Source: Propionibacteriaceae bacterium
Lineage (GTDB): Bacteria > Actinomycetota > Actinomycetes > Propionibacteriales > Propionibacteriaceae
Length of the DNA stretch: 8,214 nucleotides
Direction of reading: 5' to 3'
NCBI GenBank assembly: GCA_009787035.1
Contig: WRGV01000063.1
Location: 1-8,214, forward strand
In this document: positions 1-5,540 of the stretch, piece after piece
Layout of the letters: each line of letters opens with the position of its first letter
Position numbering within the stretch: the first letter of the stretch is position 1
Program-made: the position numbers and the translations under genes
The notes under the pieces: generated by a model
What the model saw: the letters and a program-made list of their open reading frames with translations, nothing else
What the model was told of the DNA's origin: nothing
Database searches by the model: none

Positions 1-1267
1 CCTGACCACGAGCATCGCGGCGGGTTTCGATGTGGTGGTCGGCAACCCGCCGTACATCCGCCAGGAGTTGGTGCCGCCGGGCCGGTTGGCGCTGTATCGG
101 CGCTCGTTTCCGACGATGGTCGGCCGTGCGGACGTGTATGTGGCGTTCTTCGAACGTTCGCTGGATCTGCTCAAGCCGGGCGGAAAGCTGTGCTTCATCT
201 GCGCCGACGCCTGGACGCGCAACGAGTATGGGCGTGAGCTTCGCCGACTGGTGACCGACCGGTACGCGCTGCGCGTCTACGTGGACATGTACGGGCTGGA
301 CGCCTTCGAGGCCGACTTGGGCGCGTACCCCTCGGTGACGTTGATCGAGCGCGGTCCGGCTGGCTCGGTCCGGACGGCGAAGGCATCGTCCACCGATCCG
401 GAGGAACTGGCCGCCTTGGCCGCCTCGCTGACCAGCGGCGCCACGGAAGTGCGGACGTTGCCGGCCCTGGCGTCGGGCGGGGCCCCGTGGCTGTTGCGAG
501 GGGGGACGCAGCGGGAGGCTGTGCGCCTGCTGGAGCAGCGCTGCCCGATGTTGGAGGACGCCGGGTGCCGGGTCGGCATCGGCGTGGCCACAGGGGCGGA
601 CCGTGTGTTCCTCGGCCCCTACGAGGATCTGCCGGTCGAGGACGATCGCAAGCTGCCGCTCGCCGTCAACAAGGACGTCTGCGCTGGACGGTTCAGCTGG
701 CACGGCATGGGCGTCGTCAATCCGTGGACCTAGGCGGGCGGCCTGGTCGACCTCAGCGACTATCCGAAGCTCGCTGCGTATCTGCGCCCGTACCGTGAGC
801 GTATGGCCGCCCGGCACACCGCGAAAACCGACCCGGACAGGCGTTGGTACAAGACGATCGACCGGATCACGGCCGCGTTGACGTGGCAGCCGAAGCTGTT
901 GATCCCGGACATCCGGGGCGACGGTGACGCGATCGCGTACGACGACGGCACTGTCTATCCGCACCACAACCTGTACCACATCACCTCTGACGTGTGGGAT
1001 CTGCGGGCGTTGCAGGCGCTGCTCCGGTCGGGGCTGGCCCATCTGTTCGTGGATGCCTACGCTTTCAAGATCGGCGGCGGGTACCTGCGGTTCCAGGCGC
1101 AGTACCTGCGCCGCATCCGCATCCCTCGCTGGGATGCACTCACCGGCGATCAGCAGAACGAGTTGGTCACCGCCGGAACGACCGGCGTCAAACTGCCCGC
1201 TTCCACGGTCGAAGCGATATGCGGCCTTGATGCGGAATCCTTGAACTTCATGGAGGAATGGCGATGA
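1..1267 (+). pseudogene. PaeR7I-like N6-adenine DNA methyltransferase, 5'-truncated by window edge and interrupted by an in-frame stop
   Basis: The reading frame is open from base 2 to an amber TAG at 731-733. It then continues in the same frame, with equally convincing protein, to TGA at 1265-1267. The catalytic motif IV of N6-adenine methyltransferases, GNPPY, is seen at 41-55 (about residues 14-18 of the visible part). It is followed by LLKPGGKLCFICADAW, the usual region after it. After the stop the protein resumes as [17 protein letters not shown] and runs through [29 protein letters not shown] and [17 protein letters not shown], the target-recognition and C-terminal pattern of M.PaeR7I/Eco57I-like enzymes. 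Motif I lies before the window. The enzyme would methylate adenine in the host's own DNA to block its partner nuclease, whose remnant follows through an ATGA overlap. GAG, AAG or CAG to TAG would be a one-base change. Restart at ATG 803 has no clear ribosome binding site and would lack motif IV, so I call it inactive. A sequencing error is the alternative. Confidence 0.85.
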
Positions 1268-1401
1268 GTCTCGACCTCAGTCCGTTCGAGCGCGGTGCAG
1301 GCAACGCTGTCGCCCAGTTCTGGGCCACCAGAACCGACGCCGCCCGGCAACAGGCCAGCGGCAACGCCGGGCCTACGGTGAGATCCCGCGTGCCATCGTG
1401 A
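1264..1401 (+). pseudogene. N-terminal remnant of a PaeR7I/XhoI-type restriction endonuclease
   Basis: This is a 45-codon ORF whose ATG overlaps the methyltransferase stop (ATGA, 1264-1267), with GGAGG at 1252-1256 as a good ribosome binding site. Residues 3-36 (LDLSPFERGAGNAVAQFW, then TRTDAARQQASGNA) resemble the start of PaeR7I-family type II endonucleases, which cut CTCGAG: a short helix with A-V-x-x-F-W followed by an Arg/Gln-rich helix. Family members are roughly 240 residues. Here homology ends near base 1370, where DQG would be expected, and unrelated codons lead to TGA at 1399-1401. No catalytic residues remain. The methyltransferase-then-nuclease order with translational coupling is typical of this family. 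Just after the break another frame (1371-1454) reads AYGEIPRAIVMPFASETD before its stop. That may be the tail of whatever gene was joined here by deletion, but I cannot identify it. The family assignment rests on pattern memory of a short segment. Confidence 0.65.
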
Positions 1402-1607
1402 TGCCTTTCGCATCAGAAACGGATACAGATGATCACTCCGGACGCCTTGCCTGACATGGAGATGGCGGGGAACCCCCCGCCATGATGTGGGCCTGGGTCA
1501 GCGACCAGTCCAACGTCTGCACTGTAGCATCGCAGCGTCGGCTTCTCGATGCGCATTAGGACTGACGGCGACGCTCGACAGGAAGCACGCAAGTTGTAGC
1601 TGCATGA
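1402..1607. other. Non-coding stretch between the restriction-modification remnant and the AbiE operon
   Basis: I see no convincing gene here. A 47-codon minus-strand frame (1413-1556) lacks a ribosome binding site and any recognisable pattern. The stretch holds one strong hairpin (1462-1483). Its last ~60 bases are richer in A/T than the surroundings, as expected before a promoter. It probably represents sequence left by the deletion that removed most of the endonuclease gene. Confidence 0.5.
1462..1483 (+). terminator. Perfect 9-bp hairpin, possible transcription terminator
   Basis: ATGGCGGGG (1462-1470) and CCCCGCCAT (1475-1483) are exact inverted repeats around an AACC loop, giving a very GC-rich stem. 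There is no run of T after it. Actinomycete terminators often lack one, so it may end transcription from the restriction-modification remnant before the AbiE promoter. It is symmetric and could act in either direction. Confidence 0.45.
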
Positions 1608-1638
1608 TCGATAGTCCCACTAATAGTGGTACTATCGA
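1608..1638. promoter_or_regulatory. 31-bp near-perfect palindrome, candidate AbiEi operator over the abiE promoter
   Basis: TCGATAGTCCCACTA (1608-1622) and TAGTGGTACTATCGA (1624-1638) are inverted repeats around a single A, with one mismatch in 15 pairs. The palindrome ends 29 bases before the chosen abiEi start. AbiEi-type antitoxins are known to repress their own operon by binding inverted repeats upstream, so this is the natural operator. TACTAT (1630-1635) inside the right arm could be a -10 box, in which case bound antitoxin would block RNA polymerase directly. I cannot find a convincing -35 box at standard spacing. Operator function is inferred. Confidence 0.7.
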
Positions 1639-1667
1639 GTCATTCAGTTCAAGTCGGGGGATGTGCC

Positions 1668-2435
1668 GTGGCGATCCAGGAGTATCTGAGCGCGAACCAT
1701 GTGTTCGACGCGGACGACTTCCGGCGCGCCTTCCCGGGCAGCCGCACCGATCGGAACCTGCTCAACCGGGCCGTGGCCGCGGGCAAGGTGGACCGTCCCA
1801 AGCGCGGCCTGTATATCTCGAAGACGGGACGGTTTACGGGCGCGCAGGCCAGCCCGTTCGATGTTGCGGTCAAGGCCGCCGACGACGTTGTCTTCTGCCT
1901 GTTGAGCGCATTGCAGCTCCACGGGGTGCTGCACAACGTCGCGTTCCGCACCCAGTTCTACACGGCGCACAAGGTGGCACCGTTCGTGTACGCGGGCCAG
2001 GAGTACCGTCCCATCGCCATGCCGCCCCGTGCGCCGGTCGTCCAGGGATTGCTGACGCCTGCGGGACGCCGCTACCAGGTCACGACCCGCGAGCAAACCC
2101 TAGTGGACTGCCTCGACCGGATCGGCTCCGCTGGCGGGCCGGAGAACGTGCTGCGTTCGGTCGGCGGGTTCCGTCGCATTGACGCGTCGGCTGTCACCGA
2201 GATCGCCCTGCAGTCGTCGGCGAGCACCCGCGCCAGGCTGGGCTGGACGCTGGAGGCCGAGGCGGACAACTGGAAGATCGCCGGGGACGTGCTCGACCGC
2301 CTGGCCGCGACGCTCGGCACCGGCCCCTACTACTTCGATTCGAGCGCAGAGCCGCGAGACGTGTGCTGGGTCAACCGGTGGAAGCTCTACCTCCCTTATC
2401 CAGAACAGGAGATGACCTCATGGTTGAGCCTGTGA
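1668..2435 (+). CDS. abiEi: AbiEi-family antitoxin and transcriptional autorepressor of a type IV toxin-antitoxin system
   Basis: This encodes 255 residues from GTG 1668, chosen because GTCGGGGG (1653-1660) sits 7 bases upstream. An in-frame GTG at 1626 lies inside the operator palindrome and has no ribosome binding site. Residues ~1-50 form the family's winged helix-turn-helix (FRRAFPG, LLNRAVAAGKVDRPKRGLYI). They are followed by the AbiEi core motifs LLSALQLHGVLHN (78-90) and TTREQTLVDCLDRIGSAGG (139-157). AbiEi proteins bind operator DNA through the N-terminal domain. The C-terminal part counteracts the AbiEii nucleotidyltransferase without forming a stable complex, which defines type IV systems. 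The gene overlaps abiEii by 16 bases, so the two are surely co-transcribed and probably translationally coupled. The frame is intact, of normal family length, with G/C-rich third positions matching its neighbours. The likely role is phage defence by abortive infection, or stabilisation of the island. Confidence 0.88.
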   Translation: MAIQEYLSANHVFDADDFRRAFPGSRTDRNLLNRAVAAGKVDRPKRGLYISKTGRFTGAQASPFDVAVKAADDVVFCLLSALQLHGVLHNVAFRTQFYTAHKVAPFVYAGQEYRPIAMPPRAPVVQGLLTPAGRRYQVTTREQTLVDCLDRIGSAGGPENVLRSVGGFRRIDASAVTEIALQSSASTRARLGWTLEAEADNWKIAGDVLDRLAATLGTGPYYFDSSAEPRDVCWVNRWKLYLPYPEQEMTSWLSL

Positions 2436-3361
2436 CTCTACGACTCGACGGGTTCGCCCCTGCGGCGGTCGACAAGGTCGTGCGCCTGCTCGGTGTGCTG
2501 GACGCGATCCATGCCGATCCAGTTCTGGGGCAGAGCGTCTGCCTACATGGCGGTACGGCCCTGAATCTGTTCATCCTGTCGGCGCCACGGTTGTCGGTGG
2601 ACATCGACTTGAACTACATCGGCACCACCGATCTGGCGCAGCTGCAGGCGGCGCGCCCTGACCTGGAGCAGACCGTCGTATCCGTCGGCGAAGACCTCGG
2701 CTACGAAGTCGTGACTGGCAAGCCCGAACATTCGGGACGCAGCTTCCGTCTGCGCTACCAAGGCCAATCAGGCAGCGACGCGGTGAAGATCGATCTGGAC
2801 TACCTCAATCGGTCTCCATTGCTCCCGGTCGAGGTCCGAGCGGTTCGGCTCGGGACCGGCGCGGTGGTCGAGTTCCCGCTCAATGCGGACGTGGAGCTCG
2901 CGGCCGGGAAAACCAAGGCCCTCGTCGAGCGGCTGGCCGTCCGCGACCTGTACGACGTGAACAAGCTTGCCGACCGGCTGCCGCGGATGTTGGCCGGAGG
3001 TGATGCCCGGCTGCTGCGCCGCATCATCTTGTACTACCTGAGCGTGTCGGCCCCGTTCCCCAAGCCGTTCCGTGTTGCTGATCGCTTCCGCGGCCGCGGT
3101 GCAGACGTGACCAACCAGCTGTACCCGATGCTGCGTCCCGACGACCGTCCCACGTTGGACGAGCTGATCACCGTCGCAGAGGACTACCTCCATGAGGTGT
3201 CGCAGCCTGGCGACGACAACGAGGCCCAGTATCTGGCGCGTGCCGCGCAGGCCGACTTCGCCCCGAACCTGCTGTTCGCGGACTATCCCGAGTCACTGTC
3301 GGCGGCGTTGGCTGATCCCGGTGCCCGGTGGAAGATGCTCAACCTGGCGAAGACACTGTGA
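2420..3361 (+). CDS. abiEii: AbiEii-family nucleotidyltransferase toxin of a type IV toxin-antitoxin system
   Basis: This encodes 313 residues from ATG 2420, selected because AGGAG (2407-2411) lies 8 bases upstream. A GTG at 2363 in the same frame would add 19 residues that duplicate antitoxin coding sequence. The DNA polymerase beta-like nucleotidyltransferase signature is complete: GGTALNL (44-50), SVDIDL with D61 and D63 as metal ligands (59-64), and KIDLDYLNR (123-131) as the third acidic segment. KTKALVERLAVRDLYDVNKL follows, the conserved C-terminal AbiEii segment. Studied relatives such as MenT toxins add nucleotides to tRNA and stop translation. Other AbiEii proteins bind GTP and cause reversible growth arrest. 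Which substrate applies here cannot be read from the sequence. No catalytic residue appears lost and the frame is intact, so the toxin is probably functional. It is followed by the convergently oriented relaxase remnant. Confidence 0.9.
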   Translation: MVEPVTLRLDGFAPAAVDKVVRLLGVLDAIHADPVLGQSVCLHGGTALNLFILSAPRLSVDIDLNYIGTTDLAQLQAARPDLEQTVVSVGEDLGYEVVTGKPEHSGRSFRLRYQGQSGSDAVKIDLDYLNRSPLLPVEVRAVRLGTGAVVEFPLNADVELAAGKTKALVERLAVRDLYDVNKLADRLPRMLAGGDARLLRRIILYYLSVSAPFPKPFRVADRFRGRGADVTNQLYPMLRPDDRPTLDELITVAEDYLHEVSQPGDDNEAQYLARAAQADFAPNLLFADYPESLSAALADPGARWKMLNLAKTL

Positions 3362-3480
3362 TGCCAGCGAGCGTCACGCGGACCTCACGCAGCGCGGCTG
3401 TCATCGTCAGATGACGTATCCTCACGCTTTTTGCGAGGTTCCGCAAAGCGAAGTACTCGATTCCGCGTCTAGGCGTTCCT
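3362..3480. terminator. Convergent junction with weak hairpins between abiEii and the relaxase remnant
   Basis: Two stem-loops are visible. GTCATC (3400-3405) pairs with GATGAC (3410-3415) around GTCA. CGCTTT-tt-GCG (3425-3435) pairs with CGCAAAGCG (3442-3450), with two bulged T residues. The second carries a T run in its left arm and could act on either strand. Because genes converge here, a bidirectional terminator is expected, but neither stem is strong. The recognisable relaxase sequence ends near 3465, so 3362-3465 is also the scar where the relaxase gene was cut. Confidence 0.3.
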
Positions 3481-4192
3481 GGATGGCGTGGGCCATCGCC
3501 GGTTCGAGTTGGTCGGACGTGTGCGGGATGAGGCCGAGCGTGTACCGGGGTGTCGTGGCGACGGGGCGGCTGGCGGTGGTGTTGTCGATGTGGCGGGCGA
3601 GTCTGCCGTGCAGGACGGAGGCGACGTCGGCGGCCGTGTCCACGCTGCGGGCGGCGGCGAGCTTGGGCAGGGCGTCCTCGGGCTGGATGCCGGAGGCTTC
3701 GGCGCGGCGCAGTTGCGCGCACAGCGGGCCGAACGCGTCGGAGTCGAGCGCCTGCGCGGCCTGCCCGTCGGTGAGTCCGCACGTTTCGACTACCGCCGTC
3801 CACCGGTCGTGCTGGGCGGCGGCGATCAGCGTCTCGACCTCGGCGCGCAGCTGCGCGGTGTTGCCCCACTGCTCCGCCTCGGCGTGCGCCATCTGGTGGG
3901 CGGACAGTTCCGCGCCCGTGTTGGCCAACACCCCGGCCAGCACCGTCTGGGCCGTGGCGTCGGGATTGTCGGAGGGGTGCGGCGCGTCGTGGGCGGGGTC
4001 GGGCCGGTCGACGGCCACATAGGCCTGGTTGCGGCTTCGTCCCCGGGTCATGGCGACGTACAGGTTCTCGCGGGTCGTGGTGGGCGTGACCAGGACGTGG
4101 CAGGTGTCGGCGGTGACGCCCTGCGCCCGGTGCGCGGTCACGGCGTAGCCGAGGTCGAGGTGCTCGGCGGCGTACGCGACCGGCAGCGTCAT
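3422..4192 (-). pseudogene. C-terminal helicase fragment of a TraA/MobF-type conjugative relaxase
   Basis: This minus-strand ORF of 256 codons begins inside a known protein family, not at its start. Residues 14-29 (LGYAVTAHRAQGVTAD) and the following ENLYVAMTRGRSRNQAYV are motifs V and VI of the RecD-like superfamily 1 helicase that ends MobF relaxases. The N-terminal relaxase domain with its catalytic tyrosines and the helicase ATP-binding motifs are missing. Intact proteins of this type are usually over 900 residues. A TGA directly precedes the first ATG, only ~10 bases from a tRNA fragment. At the C-terminus, similarity stops after AMAHAIQERLDA (near base 3465), and unrelated codons run to the stop. 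Both ends are therefore broken, and the fragment cannot support transfer. It shows that a conjugative element once occupied this site. Low-level expression of a meaningless peptide is possible. Confidence 0.82.
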
Positions 4193-4203
4193 TCAGTACG
4201 CAA

Positions 4204-4241
4204 TGGTCGGACCCGCGGGATTTGAACCTGCGGCCCCTTGG
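4204..4241 (-). other. 3' tRNA fragment (tRNA-Pro type), probable attachment-site remnant of an integrated element
   Basis: Read on the minus strand this is the 3' half of a tRNA with encoded CCA (4206-4204), discriminator A (4207), acceptor strand GGGTCCG (4214-4208), and T-arm GCAGG-TTCAAAT-CCCGC (4231-4215, one A-C mismatch). Variable-loop GGGCC (4236-4232) and anticodon-stem CCAAG (4241-4237) complete it. A G at acceptor position 72 followed by A73, and the AAGGGG...GCAGGTTCAAATCC run, fit bacterial tRNA-Pro. No anticodon loop and no matching 5' acceptor strand (CGGACCC) exist upstream, so it is not a working tRNA. Tyrosine integrases of actinomycete integrative elements (pSAM2 uses tRNA-Pro) recombine in just this 3' segment and leave such a copy at one end. 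The orientation puts the element on the high-coordinate side. Confidence 0.75.
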
Positions 4242-4287
4242 CGGGTCTGCCGCCCGTTACGATCAGTGGCGATCATCCCCGGCCGTC

Positions 4288-4321
4288 GGCGATTTTCCTT
4301 GTTTGACGTGGGAAGATCGCC
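4288..4321. repeat. Inverted repeat with 11-bp arms near the att remnant
   Basis: GGCGATTTTCC (4288-4298) and GGAAGATCGCC (4311-4321) pair across a 12-base loop. The single imperfect pair would be a G-U wobble in RNA when read on the plus strand. It starts 47 bases from the end of the tRNA fragment. It could be an integrase or excisionase binding site, a terminator or an operator. GGCGATC also occurs singly at 4268-4274. Confidence 0.5.
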
Positions 4322-4380
4322 TCTTCCGTGACGAACAGTGTACCGGACGGCGCCGGTTAGCCCGCATCCTCCCCGGTTGG

Positions 4381-4401
4381 ATTCCGGGGCAATTCCGGGG
4401 C
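4381..4401. repeat. Two tandem ATTCCGGGGC repeats at 11-bp period
   Basis: ATTCCGGGGC occurs at 4381-4390 and again at 4392-4401, separated by one A. That places the two copies one helical turn apart on the same face of the DNA. Together with the neighbouring tRNA fragment this suggests paired protein-binding sites, possibly integrase arm sites. The function is inferred only. Confidence 0.45.
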
Positions 4402-4538
4402 CTGAGCATTGCGGCGTGCACGATCAGGCGTTGTCCATATCGCTTCAAGTGTTGTCCGTTTCCGGCAGGGTCTTCCCGCACGCGGACGGCTGTGGGTGAA
4501 TGGTGGCTTCCCCGTCAGCCTGATCGGAAGGGACGGCC

Positions 4539-5540
4539 GTGCTGCTGCTGATGCTGGTGACTCTGGTCGTCGCCATGGGCCAGTTGTGCGTGGTGGGCGC
4601 GTGGTCGCGGTCGGTGCGGTTCTCGACGGTGCTGCGGGCCGCGATGACGGGGTTCCTGGTCTGTGGTCCGGCTGTGGCGGGGCTGGAGTGGGTGTTCACC
4701 CGGCTGCCGAACCGGGCGGGCTTGGGGACGCTGCAATCGTTGGTGACCCTGGCGTCGTGGACGTGGGACCCGTTCCTGGAAGAACTCGTCAAGGTGCTGC
4801 CGCTGGTCGTGGTGGCGTGGTGCTGGCCCGGGGCGCAGCGTCGGCTGGGATGGACGGACCATCTGCTGCTGGGGGCCGGGCTGGGTGCCGGGTTCGCGCT
4901 GTTCGAGGCGGCGCTGCGCTACGCCCAGGTGCCCCGCTTCGCCTCCAGCGGGACCGGCGGATATGTGGTTGTGGACGGCCTGGCCCAAACCGTGACGGTG
5001 CCGGCGGTGTGGGAGTCGCTGACCACGTGGCTGCCGACCCCCGTGGTCTACGGGGCGGGCTGGCTGTCATCGGGTGCGGCCGACGCGATCAGCCATCTGC
5101 CGTGGACGGCGTTCGCTGCCGTAGCAGTCGCCTGGTGGACCCGTTGTCATGGGGGACGTCGTTGGCTCGCCGCTGTGCTCCTCGTCCTGGTCGGGGCGCT
5201 GCACGCCGGCTACAACGCCACAATGCTGCAGGTCCTGTTCGCGTCGACCTGGATCTGCGAGGGCCTGTCGTGGGTGCAGCACCGGATGGGGACGGTGCTC
5301 GTGCTGGTCCTGATCGCCGCCGTGGTGGCCGACCGGCTCGGGTTGGCGCGGGCCCGGGCTGTCCGGATCGACATGCTGTTGCCCGGCGAACCGGCCTCCG
5401 GGCTGAATCCTCTTCCGGTGGTGCGGGCCGGGCTGGTCGCCGCGCCGTGGAGCACGATCTCGACGTGGTGTGTCGTCCTGCAAGCGCCGGGCCGGGTTCA
5501 ACGCCATGGCCGCAGGCGTCCCGGCCCTGGCGGCCTGTGA
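4539..5540 (+). CDS. PrsW-like intramembrane protease, N-terminal part of a frameshifted polymorphic toxin
   Basis: This encodes 333 codons from GTG 4539, supported by GGAAGGGA (4526-4533) 5 bases upstream. It is a multi-spanning membrane protein with hydrophobic segments near residues 1-22, 31-53, 80-95, 108-125, 187-200, 208-232 and 251-267. The PrsW family signature is visible: EELVK (81-85), FALFE (119-123), HLPWT (186-190) and HAGYN (222-226). These supply the glutamates and histidines of the predicted intramembrane active site. PrsW itself cleaves an anti-sigma factor. In actinomycetes PrsW domains also occur at the front of polymorphic toxins, where they may release or translocate the toxin. 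Third-position G/C bias and protein-like sequence persist to about base 5470. The final residues (APGRVQRHGRRRPGPGGL) look like wrong-frame translation. The natural continuation lies in another frame from about 5480, so this protein probably has an artificial or mutated C-terminus. A separate, genuinely overlapping gene is the alternative. Confidence 0.8.
   Translation: MLLLMLVTLVVAMGQLCVVGAWSRSVRFSTVLRAAMTGFLVCGPAVAGLEWVFTRLPNRAGLGTLQSLVTLASWTWDPFLEELVKVLPLVVVAWCWPGAQRRLGWTDHLLLGAGLGAGFALFEAALRYAQVPRFASSGTGGYVVVDGLAQTVTVPAVWESLTTWLPTPVVYGAGWLSSGAADAISHLPWTAFAAVAVAWWTRCHGGRRWLAAVLLVLVGALHAGYNATMLQVLFASTWICEGLSWVQHRMGTVLVLVLIAAVVADRLGLARARAVRIDMLLPGEPASGLNPLPVVRAGLVAAPWSTISTWCVVLQAPGRVQRHGRRRPGPGGL

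Larger units (their letters stand above)
4242..4538. other. Non-coding, repeat-rich stretch between the att remnant and the toxin gene
   Basis: No gene is supported here. Frames on both strands are arginine-rich and unlike any protein. The stretch holds the inverted repeat at 4288-4321 and the tandem 10-mers at 4381-4401. It also holds GTTGTCC at 4430-4436 and again at 4451-4457, a 21-base or two-helical-turn spacing. TTGACG (4303-4308) resembles a -35 box but has no acceptable -10 partner. The density of phased repeats next to a tRNA fragment is what integrase or excisionase arm sites look like. The stretch must also contain the promoter of the toxin gene, which I cannot place. Confidence 0.5.

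Noticed and set aside
1413..1556. 47-codon minus-strand ORF in the gap before abiEi
   Set aside because: No ribosome binding site, runs through the hairpin, and no recognisable protein pattern.
1626..1667. Upstream GTG 1626 as abiEi start
   Set aside because: It lies inside the palindrome, has no ribosome binding site, and adds residues outside the family's winged helix.
3192..4022. Plus-strand 276-codon frame over the relaxase fragment
   Set aside because: Ser/Ala/Arg-rich antisense shadow; the minus strand carries unmistakable helicase motifs.
4204..4290. A complete tRNA gene
   Set aside because: No anticodon loop with T33, no D-arm and no 5' acceptor strand pairing with GGGTCCG; only the 3' part is tRNA-like.
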